This document shows positions 33,931-42,017 of a stretch of 64,000 bases of DNA, piece after piece. Numbering within the stretch: the first letter of the stretch is position 1; every line of letters begins with the position of its first letter. A program made the position numbers and the translations under genes. Under the pieces are notes generated by a model that saw only the letters and a list, made by a program, of their open reading frames with translations, was not told where the DNA came from and ran no database searches. The stretch is from Streptomyces sp. YIM 121038 (lineage in GTDB: Bacteria; Actinomycetota; Actinomycetes; Streptomycetales; Streptomycetaceae): NCBI RefSeq assembly GCF_006088715.1, contig NZ_CP030771.1, forward strand, positions 2,976,001 to 3,040,000, given 5' to 3'.

Positions 33931-35292
33931 CTACAGCACCGGCAGGTTCTTGCGCAGCTCGAAGGCCGTGACCTCGGAGCGGTACTCCTCCCACTCCTGC
34001 TTCTTGTTGCGCAGGAAGAAGTCGTAGACGTGCTCGCCGAGGGTCTCCGCGACCAGTTCGGAGCGTTCCATGAGGTGGATGGCCTCGCCGAGGTTCTGCG
34101 GGAGGGGTTCGATGCCGAGGGCGCGGCGTTCGGCGTCGCGGAGGGCCCAGACGTCGTCGTCGGCGCCGGGCGGGAGTTCGTAGCCCTCCTCGATGCCCTT
34201 GAGGCCCGCGGCGAGGAGGACCGCGTAGGCGAGGTAGGGGTTGGCGCCGGAGTCGAGGGAGCGGACCTCGACGCGGGCCGAGCCGGTCTTGCCGGGCTTG
34301 TACATGGGCACGCGGATGAGGGCGGAGCGGTTGTTGTGGCCCCAGCAGATGTACGAGGGGGCCTCGCCGCCCGCGCCCGCGGTGCGCTCGGAGCCGCCCC
34401 AGATGCGCTTGTAGGAGTTGACCCACTGGTTGGTGACCGCGGAGATCTCGGCGGCGTGCTTCAGGAGGCCCGCGATGAAGGAGCGGCCGACCTTGGAGAG
34501 CTGGTACTCGGCGCCGGACTCGTAGAACGCGTTGCGGTCGCCCTCGAAGAGGGACAGGTGCGTGTGCATGCCGGAGCCGGGGTGCTCGGAGAACGGCTTC
34601 GGCATGAACGTCGCCTGGACGCCCTGCTCCAGGGCCACCTGCTTCATGACCAGGCGGAACGTCATGATGTTGTCCGCCGTGGAGAGCGCGTCCGCGTAGC
34701 GCAGGTCGATCTCCTGCTGTCCGGGCCCGCCCTCGTGGTGGCTGAACTCGACCGAGATGCCCATGGATTCGAGCATCGTGATGGCCTGGCGGCGGAAGTC
34801 CATGCCCACGTTCTGCGGGGTGTGGTCGAAGTAGCCGCTGGTGTCGGCGGGGGTGGGCCGCGAGCCGTCCAGGGGCCGGTCCTTCAGGAGGAAGAACTCG
34901 ATCTCGGGGTGCGTGTAGAAGGTGAAGCCGAGGTCGGAGGTCTTGGCGAGGGCGCGCTTGAGGACGTAGCGCGGGTCGGCGAAGGACGGGGAGCCGTCCG
35001 GCATCAGGATGTCGCAGAACATCCGGGCCGTGCCGGGCGCCTCCGCGCGCCAGGGCAGCACCTGGAAGGTGGACGGGTCCGGCTTGGCGATCATGTCGGA
35101 CTCGTAGACGCGGGCGAAGCCCTCGATCGCCGAGCCGTCGAAGCCGATGCCCTCGTCGAAGGCCTGCTCCAGCTCGGCGGGGGCGACCGCGACCGACTTC
35201 AGGAAGCCGAGTACGTCCGTGAACCACAGGCGCACGAACCGGATGTCGCGCTCCTCCAGAGTGCGGAGCACGAACTCCTGCTGCTTGTCCAT
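33931..35292 (-). CDS. glnA2: GlnA2-type glutamine synthetase-like enzyme
   Basis: This 453-residue GSI-fold protein has RLWFTDVLGFLKSVAV, GFDGSAIEGF, EIEFFLL, EFSHHEGGPGQQEIDL and RVEVRSLDSGANPYLA. In the loop where GlnA has its adenylylated tyrosine, this protein reads PPGADDDVWALRDAE with no Tyr, so GlnE control is unlikely. S. coelicolor GlnA2 was reported as a gamma-glutamylpolyamine synthetase, so polyamine use is plausible here. The ATG at 35292, with GGAAG before it, begins MDKQQEF; an upstream in-frame extension has no family likeness. Confidence 0.92.
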   Translation of the reverse strand: MDKQQEFVLRTLEERDIRFVRLWFTDVLGFLKSVAVAPAELEQAFDEGIGFDGSAIEGFARVYESDMIAKPDPSTFQVLPWRAEAPGTARMFCDILMPDGSPSFADPRYVLKRALAKTSDLGFTFYTHPEIEFFLLKDRPLDGSRPTPADTSGYFDHTPQNVGMDFRRQAITMLESMGISVEFSHHEGGPGQQEIDLRYADALSTADNIMTFRLVMKQVALEQGVQATFMPKPFSEHPGSGMHTHLSLFEGDRNAFYESGAEYQLSKVGRSFIAGLLKHAAEISAVTNQWVNSYKRIWGGSERTAGAGGEAPSYICWGHNNRSALIRVPMYKPGKTGSARVEVRSLDSGANPYLAYAVLLAAGLKGIEEGYELPPGADDDVWALRDAERRALGIEPLPQNLGEAIHLMERSELVAETLGEHVYDFFLRNKKQEWEEYRSEVTAFELRKNLPVL

Positions 35293-35461
35293 CTCGACTT
35301 CCACCCATCCTTGCTGGTCGGAACCGGCTGCTCCCAAGCCATGGGACGTCGCCCCGGCACATGAGCATCCCACCACACGGTTTCACGCGCGTTGCGGCCG
35401 CTCATCGCCCATACTGCACGGTTCCGCGGAGGCGGTGACAGCCGCGTCGGACCATCCGCTT

Positions 35462-35486
35462 AAAGTGGTATCTCAGATGCAAGTTT
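35462..35486. promoter_or_regulatory. NsrR-like operator upstream of hmp
   Basis: Two 12-base halves, AAAGTGGTATCT and AGATGCAAGTTT, flank a central C. Inverted, they match at nine of twelve positions. The AA-rich outer ends and ATCT/AGAT core resemble NsrR sites described in S. coelicolor (recalled pattern). It lies 107 bases before the hmp start, between hmp and glnA2. Confidence 0.6.
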
Positions 35487-35592
35487 TACGCGGGCCGGGC
35501 TCCGGTCCCGTGCGGAGCCGTGCCCCGGTTCCGCCGGGGACGGGGCGCCGCGCCGCGCGAGCCGGGACGCCCGTCCCGCGAGAGGAGGCACC

Positions 35593-36882
35593 TTGCTGTC
35601 CGACCAGTCCGCCGCCGCCGTCCGCGCCACGCTGCCCGCCGTCGGGGCCGCCATCGAGGACATCACCGCCCGCTTCTACGACCGGCTCTTCGCCGCCCAC
35701 CCGGAGCTGCTCCGGGACCTCTTCAACCGCGGCAACCAGGCCGCGGGCACCCAGCGCCGGGCCCTCGCCGGGTCCATCGCCGCCTTCGCCGCGCACCTCG
35801 TGGACCGCCCGGACGAGCGGCCCGACGTGATGCTCGCCCGCGTCGCGCACAAGCACGCGTCGCTCGGCGTCGCGCCCGGCCAGTACGAGACGGTCCACCG
35901 GCACCTCTTCGCCGCCATCGCCGAGGTCCTCGGCGACGCCGTCACGCCCCGGGTGGCGGCCGCCTGGGACGAGGTGTACTGGCTGATGGCGAACGCCCTC
36001 ATCACGATCGAGGCCCGCCTTTACGCCGAGCGGGGCAGTACGGCGGGCGCGGACGCGCTGCGCGCGTGGGACGTGGTGGAGCGGATCGAGGAGACGGCGG
36101 ACGTCGCCACCTTCCGACTGCGCCCGGCCGACGGGACGCCCCCGCCCGCCTTCCGCGCGGGCCAGTACGTGTCCGTGCAGGTCGAGCTCGCGGACGGGGC
36201 CCGGCAGATACGCCAGTACAGCCTGTCAGGGGTGCCGGGCGGGGACGTGCGGCAGATCAGCGTGAAGCGGGTCCGGGGCGGCGCCGGGCCCGACGGCGAG
36301 GTCTCCGCCCACCTCCACGCGCGCGTGCGCGTGGGCGACCGGCTGCGGATCTCCGCCCCCTACGGCGACCTCGTCCTCGACGACGGCGTCCTGCGCGGCC
36401 CGGACGGCCGGACGCCCGCGCCGCTCCTGCTCGCCTCCGCGGGCATCGGCGTCACGCCCATGGTCGCGATGCTCGAACAGCTCGCGGCCGCCGGGCACCG
36501 GGGTCCGGTCACCGTCGTGCACGCCGACCGCTCCCCCGCCGACCACGCGCTGCGCGCCGCCCACCGCGCCTACGCGGACGCGCTGCCGGGCGCCACGGCC
36601 CACTTCTGGTACGAGCGCCCGGAGCCGGGCCACCCCGCCGACCGCACGGGCCGCGTGGACCTGGCCGCCGTGCCGGTGCCGCCCGGCACGCACGCGTACC
36701 TGTGCGGACCGCTGCCCTTCATGAAGGCCGTACGCGCCCAGCTCCTCGCCAAGGGGGTCGCGCCCGCCGCCGTCCACTACGAGGTCTTCGGCCCCGACCT
36801 GTGGCTCGCGAGCCCGAGCAGCAGCGGTCCCGTCGGCGAGGCCACGATGTCCGCGACGGTCAGCGGGTCGAGGGTGGCGTAG
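35593..36882 (+). CDS. hmp: flavohemoprotein, nitric oxide dioxygenase
   Basis: This 429-residue protein converts NO to nitrate using oxygen and NAD(P)H. The globin domain has distal Tyr29 and proximal His88 (VAHKHASLGV). The FAD domain has RQYSLSG and the NAD domain has ASAGIGVTPM and CGPLPFM. The start is a TTG at 35593 with AGGAGG five bases before it. The normal family end (HYEVFGPDLWLA) is followed by 22 extra residues read from the antisense of nsrR, whose 3' end overlaps by 106 bases. NO-induced control through NsrR is expected from the operator upstream. Confidence 0.95.
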   Translation: MLSDQSAAAVRATLPAVGAAIEDITARFYDRLFAAHPELLRDLFNRGNQAAGTQRRALAGSIAAFAAHLVDRPDERPDVMLARVAHKHASLGVAPGQYETVHRHLFAAIAEVLGDAVTPRVAAAWDEVYWLMANALITIEARLYAERGSTAGADALRAWDVVERIEETADVATFRLRPADGTPPPAFRAGQYVSVQVELADGARQIRQYSLSGVPGGDVRQISVKRVRGGAGPDGEVSAHLHARVRVGDRLRISAPYGDLVLDDGVLRGPDGRTPAPLLLASAGIGVTPMVAMLEQLAAAGHRGPVTVVHADRSPADHALRAAHRAYADALPGATAHFWYERPEPGHPADRTGRVDLAAVPVPPGTHAYLCGPLPFMKAVRAQLLAKGVAPAAVHYEVFGPDLWLASPSSSGPVGEATMSATVSGSRVA

Positions 36883-37265
36883 AACGCCTCCTGCGCACGG
36901 CGCAGCGCGCCCCGCAGCCGGCATCCCGAGTTCAGCGGGCAGGGCGTGGCGCCCTCGCACTCCACGACGTCCCCGTCGCCCTCGAACTCGCGGACCAGTG
37001 CCCCGACGGACGCGGTGCGCCCCGCCTCGGTGAGCACGAGCCCGCCGCCCCTGCCGCGGCGGGCCTCGACGAGGCCGAGGTGCGTCAGGCGCGCGGCGAC
37101 CTTCGCGGCGTGCGTGTAGGGGACGGCCATGTCCTCGGCCACCTGGCGGGTGGTGGGGGCGGCGCCGGTCGCGGGCGCGTCCCCGTGGCGGCGGCCCGGC
37201 GCGTCCGCGACGGCCAGGCGCATGAGCATGCGCAGGGCCAGGTCGGTGGAGTGCAGGAGCCGCAT
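36777..37265 (-). CDS. nsrR: NsrR, Rrf2-family iron-sulfur NO sensor
   Basis: This 162-residue repressor has its winged helix at residues 1-80, with Asp8 (HSTDLAL) and VPYTHAAKVAARLTHLGLVEARRG. A cluster motif C103-x5-C109-x5-C115 (ECEGATPCPLNSGCR) matches the [4Fe-4S] site of S. coelicolor NsrR, where an Asp8 ligand was also reported. NO destroys the cluster and lifts repression of hmp. There is a small Gly/Arg/Pro-rich insertion at residues 22-37. The ATG at 37265 lies seven bases after TACGCT and is probably leaderless. The gene overlaps hmp tail-to-tail. Confidence 0.95.
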   Translation of the reverse strand: MRLLHSTDLALRMLMRLAVADAPGRRHGDAPATGAAPTTRQVAEDMAVPYTHAAKVAARLTHLGLVEARRGRGGGLVLTEAGRTASVGALVREFEGDGDVVECEGATPCPLNSGCRLRGALRRAQEAFYATLDPLTVADIVASPTGPLLLGLASHRSGPKTS

Positions 37266-37601
37266 GTCGCGCAGCGTAGGGAATGCGCATGAGGGGTTCA
37301 AATTTTCGAGGCGGGCGGGCGGTGGGCCCGGGGAGCGGCGGGGTCCGGCCCGGCCTCCGTGAGGGACCGGGCCTGTCTCCCGCAAGAGACCGGGCCTGTC
37401 TCCGTGCGGGGCGGCGCCGCCCGGCCCCGGCCCCGCGTGCGGTCGGCCGGATGGCGACGGTCAAAGGGCGCCGCCCGCGCTGGATTTGGGAGATTGGAAG
37501 AGCGGCCCTTCCGCTCGGCGGGACGCGGGCTACGATCAACGCACTCGCAACGCCCCCTGTTCGACCCATCCGATCCGTCCCTTTCCGCAGAAGGACACAC
37601 C
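37266..37601. other. 336-base gap between nsrR and the DUF3105 gene
   Basis: No gene is supported here. The gap holds the nsrR promoter (minus strand, 37273-37278) and a direct repeat, GACCGGGCCTGTCTCC at 37365-37380 and again at 37388-37403 (23-base step), with a weaker third copy near 37342. It also holds the leader of the DUF3105 gene. The repeat could form alternative hairpins. Confidence 0.6.
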
Positions 37602-38273
37602 ATGGGTTCCGCCAAGAAGACGAGCAGCGCCGAACGCAAGGCCCGAATAGCGGAGATGCGGCGCGCCGAAGCCGCCCGCGAGCGCCGCACCCGCGCACTC
37701 ACCATCACCCTGAGCGCGGTCATCGTCGCGGCCCTCGGCATCGGCGGCTACTTCCTGGTCTCGCAGGCCGACGACGACGATGACTCGGGCAAGGCGGGCG
37801 ACGCGGCGGCCGTGGCGAAGTTCACCAGGACCAAGGACGGCGAGAAGGTCTGGGACGCCAAGAAGCTGGGCCGCACCCACGTCGCGGGCAAGGTGAAGTA
37901 CCCGGTGACACCGCCGGTGGGCGGCAACCACAACCAGGTGTGGATGAACTGCAACGGCGACGTCTACCAGAACGAGATCCCGAACGAGAACGCCGTCCAC
38001 TCCCTCGAACACGGCTCGGTCTGGGTGACGTACAACGACCAGGCGAAGCCCGCCGACCTGAAGAAGCTCGAAGCGAAGGTGAAGAAGACGCCGTACTCGC
38101 TGATGAGCCCGGTCAAGAAGCAGAAGGAGCCGCTGCTGCTCACGGCCTGGGGCCACCAGCGGGCCATCACGGGCGCGGACGACGCGAAGGTCGGCTCGTT
38201 CTTCTCCACGTTCGTCCAGGGCAAGCAGACCCCCGAGCCGGGTGCCGCCTGCACCAACGGCAAGGGGCAGTGA
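37602..38273 (+). CDS. DUF3105 membrane-anchored protein
   Basis: This 223-residue protein has a 30-residue basic cytoplasmic start, one membrane segment (about residues 33-52) and an acidic DDDDD stretch. A DUF3105 domain follows, with VTPPVGGNHNQVWMNCN, VHSLEHGSVWVTY and AWGHQRAI. The conserved His and Cys residues suggest metal binding, but no function is established for the family. AGAAGGA precedes the ATG. It is probably co-transcribed with the DUF305 gene 30 bases downstream, a pairing I recall as common in Streptomyces. Confidence 0.88.
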   Translation: MGSAKKTSSAERKARIAEMRRAEAARERRTRALTITLSAVIVAALGIGGYFLVSQADDDDDSGKAGDAAAVAKFTRTKDGEKVWDAKKLGRTHVAGKVKYPVTPPVGGNHNQVWMNCNGDVYQNEIPNENAVHSLEHGSVWVTYNDQAKPADLKKLEAKVKKTPYSLMSPVKKQKEPLLLTAWGHQRAITGADDAKVGSFFSTFVQGKQTPEPGAACTNGKGQ

Positions 38274-38303
38274 CACGTCCGTGAGGACGGGGATGGGGCA
38301 GTG

Positions 38304-38945
38304 ATGAAGCGCACCGACTGGCTGATCGGCGCCGTCGCGGGCGCGGTGCTCGCGGCGGGCGGCATCACGGCCGCCGTGGCCGCCACCGACGACTCCTCCG
38401 GCTCGGGGTCGGGCTCCGGCGTCGACGGCGCGCCGTCGGCCACCTCCGCCGACGCGGGGTTCGCCCGCGACATGTCCGTGCACCACCAGCAGGCCGTGGA
38501 GATGTCGTACGTCGTCCGCGACCGCACCAAGAACGAGGAGATCCGCAGGCTCGCGTACGACATCGCGCAGACCCAGGCCAACCAGCGCGGCATGATGCTC
38601 GGCTGGCTCGACCTGTGGGAGCTGCCCAAGGTGTCCGAGGACGCGCCCATGAAGTGGATGGGCATGGGCGACGCCCCGGCGGGCGACGACGGCGCGCTGA
38701 TGCCCGGCATGGCGACGAACGCGCAGATGAAGCGGCTCGGCGAGCTCAACGGCCGCAAGGCGGAGATCTACTACCTGCGGCTGATGACCGCCCACCACAA
38801 GGGCGGCATCCACATGGCGCAGGGGTGCGTGGAGCGCTGCGCGGTGCCGGTCGAGCGGCGGCTCGCGCAGGGGATGGTGGAGTCCCAGGAGTCCGAGGTC
38901 AAGCTGATGGCGGACCTCCTGAAGGCCCGGGGCACAAAGCCATAG
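38304..38945 (+). CDS. DUF305 exported protein
   Basis: This 213-residue protein has an N-terminal signal or anchor segment (residues 6-26) and a Ser/Gly linker. A DUF305 four-helix domain follows, with FARDMSVHHQQAVEM and its second half LMTAHHKGGIHMAQG. The paired His/Met motifs resemble ferritin-like metal-binding bundles, and DUF305 proteins are often found with copper genes. Two Cys flank the last helix. The start is the ATG at 38304, directly after a GTG. It follows the DUF3105 gene in one probable operon. Confidence 0.9.
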   Translation: MKRTDWLIGAVAGAVLAAGGITAAVAATDDSSGSGSGSGVDGAPSATSADAGFARDMSVHHQQAVEMSYVVRDRTKNEEIRRLAYDIAQTQANQRGMMLGWLDLWELPKVSEDAPMKWMGMGDAPAGDDGALMPGMATNAQMKRLGELNGRKAEIYYLRLMTAHHKGGIHMAQGCVERCAVPVERRLAQGMVESQESEVKLMADLLKARGTKP

Positions 38946-39167
38946 CCTTCCGGCGGTACCGGGGCCGGGCCCCGGGAGCCCGGTCTCGAAGCGACCTCGG
39001 GCCCACGGCACCCCGGCCCCGGAGCGAACCCCGGGCCCATCGCGGCCCGGCCCCGGAGTGGCCCCGGCCCCCGAGCGGCCTCGGGCCCAAGGCACCCCGG
39101 GCCCATCGCGGTCCCGGACCCACGGCGCCCCGGACCCGGAGCGGCCCCCAGCCCATCGCCGCCCGGG
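38946..39167. repeat. GC-rich imperfect repeat between DUF305 and DUF5990 genes
   Basis: Short blocks such as CGGGCCCATCGCGG and CCCCGGAGCG recur several times with changes. The stretch separates two convergent genes and shows no coding frame that I trust. Confidence 0.55.
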
Positions 39168-39605
39168 TCAGCCCGTGTGCCACGCCACGTGCGGTGGGCG
39201 GACCGCCGCGCACCGCGGCATCCCCGCCCCGTCCGTGAGCCCCAGCTCGGCGACGCCCGCCCCGGCCGCCAGCACCTCCTCGGGGAGGTCCGCGAAGAAC
39301 AGCTTGGCGCGGCGGAACATCGCGAAGTCGCCACCGGGCGGCAGCTCGCCCCACGTCAGGTAGAAGAACCGTGCGCCCCGCGCGCCCTGCACGTACGGGC
39401 CCCTGAAGTCGGGCGTGCCGTCGAGTGCGGGAGCCATCGCCACCTCGAACTCCCACACCGCCTCGGGCGCGTCCCCCCGGACCGGGCCCTCCGGCTCCCT
39501 GCCCCGCTGCACGGCCACGTGCACGTCCCGGAACTCCCCGCACTCCGCCCCCGGCAGCTCCCGCCCCACCACCCGCAACGCCAGCCTCTGAGTCATGCGG
39601 TCCAT
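39168..39605 (-). CDS. DUF5990 family protein
   Basis: This 145-residue protein carries the family blocks LRVVGRELPG, RDVHVAVQRG, DFRGPYVQGARGARFFYLTWG, AMFRRAKLFF and GLTDGAGMPRC. The family function is unknown. The ATG at 39605 has AGAGG about 12 bases upstream; the ATG at 39596 is an alternative. No partner gene is adjacent. It is followed on its upstream side by a long gene-free repeat region. Confidence 0.82.
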   Translation of the reverse strand: MDRMTQRLALRVVGRELPGAECGEFRDVHVAVQRGREPEGPVRGDAPEAVWEFEVAMAPALDGTPDFRGPYVQGARGARFFYLTWGELPPGGDFAMFRRAKLFFADLPEEVLAAGAGVAELGLTDGAGMPRCAAVRPPHVAWHTG

Positions 39606-40484
39606 AGCACCACGAGCCTCTGACAACAGCCGCCACCACCGCTGCCGCGACGGGTCTTCCCCGGCTGTGCGAGGCCCGGCCCCTACGCGGAGCGCTGCCG
39701 CTGAGCGGGCGGCCCCGCCGCTACCGCGGCGGGTTTTCCCACCCGCCCACCCGGATCTCCTCAGCCTTGCGCGGCCGGGCCCCGACGCGGAGCGCTCGCG
39801 GCCCGGTGGGTGGTTTCCGCCGCTACCGCGGCGGGATCTCCCACCCGCCCGCCCGGAACTCCTCAGCCTTGCCGGGTCCGGCCCCGACGCGGTGCGCTCG
39901 CGGGTGGGTGGTGCCCCATGGGCTCCCGCCCCGGGTAGGGGCGGGCGGGTGGGCCCGCCCCGGCCGCGCGCAGCGCGGCACCACGGACCCGCCCCCGGCT
40001 TCCCCGCTGTGGGCAATCGTCCCGCAGGGCGGGACGGGTGGGCACAGCGCAGAGGTGCCGAGCAACCGTTGAAGCAGGGGCCCGACCCCGGCGGCACGCG
40101 GCCCGGGCTCCCGCTGGGGGGCCATCGTCCCGCAGGGCGAGTGGAGCAATCCCCTGCTCAAGCGGAGCCGAGAGCTCGGGGAAGGGTGGGCACGGCGCCC
40201 AGGTGCTGAGCAGCCGCTGAGGCAGGGGCCCGTCCCCGGTGGGGGCGGGTGGGTGGGAGACGGCCCCGGCGGCGCGCGGCCCGGCTTCCCGCGGGGGGCC
40301 ATCGGCACAGCCCAGGTGCCGAGCAATCGCCCCTCCGAGCCCGGCCCTGGCGAGGGCGGGTGGGCAGAGCCCCAGGTGCCGAGCAACCGTTGAGGCAAGG
40401 GCCGCAGCGAGGCCCGGCCCCCGCGAGGGCGGGCAGGCGCAGCCCCGGGTGGCGGGCGGCCGGAGGGCCGGGGCGAGGGTCCGG
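39606..40484. repeat. 879-base gene-free region of tandem and dispersed repeats
   Basis: A unit of 101 bases repeats at 39720 and 39821 (GCTACCGCGGCGGG, then CCCACCCGCCC and CTCAGCCTTG), with a shorter diverged copy from 39641. Farther right, a second motif, AGGTGCCGAGCAACCGTTGA, recurs near 40051, 40200, 40316 and 40373 with changes. No frame here has family likeness or normal codon use. Several parts can fold as hairpins. Confidence 0.7.
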
Positions 40485-41285
40485 CTAGCGTGTGGCCAGG
40501 ATCGTCTCGGCGACCTCGTGGGGGCGGTCGCGCATCAGGAGGTGGCCCGCGGGACACAGGGCCTGGAAGGACGCCCCGAGGACCGCGGCGAGGCCGCGCT
40601 GCCGCGACACCCAGCGGCTCGCGCCCGCAGGGCCCGCGGCGAGCACCGCCACCGGCACGTCCGGCAGCGCGGCCACCCGCCTGAGCAGGGCGAGTTCATG
40701 CGCCACGTCGCCGTACGTCACGTACTCGACGAGCCCGGCCCGCCACACCCGGCTCGCCCCGTACACCGCCCGCGGCCCACGCGGCACGCCCCCGCCCCGC
40801 AGCAGGGGCCCGAGGGCCCGCGGCACCCCGAGCGCGCCGAGGACCGCCCCGCCCGCCCGCGCCCCCGCGACCCGCGCCCCGCGCGCGGGCAGCGCCCGCG
40901 TCCGCTCCTCCACGCTGGAGTCGACGAGGACGAGCCCGGCCACCCGCCCCGGCCACCACCGCGCGAACGCCTCCGCGTGGAACCCGGCGAGCGAGTGCCC
41001 GACGACCGTCACGGCCCGCTCCCCCAGCCCCACGGCGTCCAGGACACGGGCGACGCGCTCCGCCTCCCCCGCCAGCGTGGGCGCCCCGCGCGCGGGCCCG
41101 CTGCGGCCGAGCCCGGGCCGGTCGAAGCGGACGACGGTGCGGGCGGGGGCGAGCAGCTCGACCACCGGGTCCCACTCGAACCACGCGAGCCCCAGCCCCG
41201 CGCTGAGCACGCACACGGGGCCGTCCCCGGTCACGTCCACGTGGTGCGGCACCCCGTCGATCCGTACGAACACCCTCCCGGTCAC
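40485..41285 (-). CDS. alpha/beta-hydrolase
   Basis: This protein of about 266 residues has an alpha/beta-hydrolase fold. The oxyanion region SAGLGLAWFEWDP comes first, then RFDRPGLGRSGPA, the nucleophile elbow VGHSLAGFHAEA with its Ser, the acid region VLVDSSVEE and a C-terminal GHLLMRDRP with the catalytic His. The substrate is unknown. The GTG at 41285 overlaps the stop of the DUF998 gene (GTGA), so the two are coupled; a GTG at 41273 is an alternative. It is the third gene of a probable permease/DUF998/hydrolase operon. Confidence 0.85.
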   Translation of the reverse strand: MTGRVFVRIDGVPHHVDVTGDGPVCVLSAGLGLAWFEWDPVVELLAPARTVVRFDRPGLGRSGPARGAPTLAGEAERVARVLDAVGLGERAVTVVGHSLAGFHAEAFARWWPGRVAGLVLVDSSVEERTRALPARGARVAGARAGGAVLGALGVPRALGPLLRGGGVPRGPRAVYGASRVWRAGLVEYVTYGDVAHELALLRRVAALPDVPVAVLAAGPAGASRWVSRQRGLAAVLGASFQALCPAGHLLMRDRPHEVAETILATR

Positions 41286-42004
41286 CTCCGCCGTCGTCCG
41301 AGGACGAGCCACGCGAGGCCCACCAGCCACAGGGCGATCGCGAGCACCTGGAGCCGCTGGCCGATGCCGAGCCCCCACGTGCCGTGCCCGGCGTCGAAGG
41401 CGAAGACGGCCGCGAGGGTCCAGACGGTGGCGGCGAGCTCGACGGCCACGAGCACCGCGAGCACCGCCCGCTGCCGCACCCCGCCCGCGCCCGCCCGGCG
41501 TACGGCCGCCGTCAGGAGCACCATCCCCACCAGCGCCCCGGCCACGGCCACGCTGCTGCTGACCGCGTGCGCGGAGTGCGTGAAGGGCACGAGCCCGGCC
41601 CGCTCGCGCGCGAGGCACGCCGCGTCCACGGTGGGCGCGCAGCTCAGCGGAAGGCGCGCGTCGGCGGCCGTGGCCGCGCCGAAGAGGACGAGCCCGGCCC
41701 AGCCGAGGGCCGACAGGGCGCGGACGCGCGGCACGGCGGCCCGGCAGCGCAGCCGCGCCAGGCCGCCCAGGGCCCCCGCGCACACCAGCACGCCCGCGGC
41801 GAAGTCCACCGTCCGGAAGAAGGCCCCGTACGGCTGGTCCTCGGCGGCGAGCTCGCTCACGTACGTCCGGAGCGGCGAGAGCCCGGTCGGCAGGACCGCT
41901 TCGAGGGTCCACGAGGTGTACGCGGCGGCGCCGACGACCAGGAGCGCGGCCACGGCCACGCGCACGGCGCGGGGCGCTTCGGTGGCTCGGGGCGTGGGGG
42001 ACAT
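41282..42004 (-). CDS. DUF998 integral membrane protein
   Basis: This 240-residue protein has six hydrophobic segments. The blocks PLRTYVSELAAEDQPYGAFFRT and FTHSAHAVSSSVAV are typical of DUF998. The family has no established reaction. It lies 13 bases after the permease gene and overlaps the hydrolase gene by four bases, which suggests one transcript. Confidence 0.82.
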   Translation of the reverse strand: MSPTPRATEAPRAVRVAVAALLVVGAAAYTSWTLEAVLPTGLSPLRTYVSELAAEDQPYGAFFRTVDFAAGVLVCAGALGGLARLRCRAAVPRVRALSALGWAGLVLFGAATAADARLPLSCAPTVDAACLARERAGLVPFTHSAHAVSSSVAVAGALVGMVLLTAAVRRAGAGGVRQRAVLAVLVAVELAATVWTLAAVFAFDAGHGTWGLGIGQRLQVLAIALWLVGLAWLVLGRRRR

Positions 42005-42017
42005 ACGCGTCGTGAGG

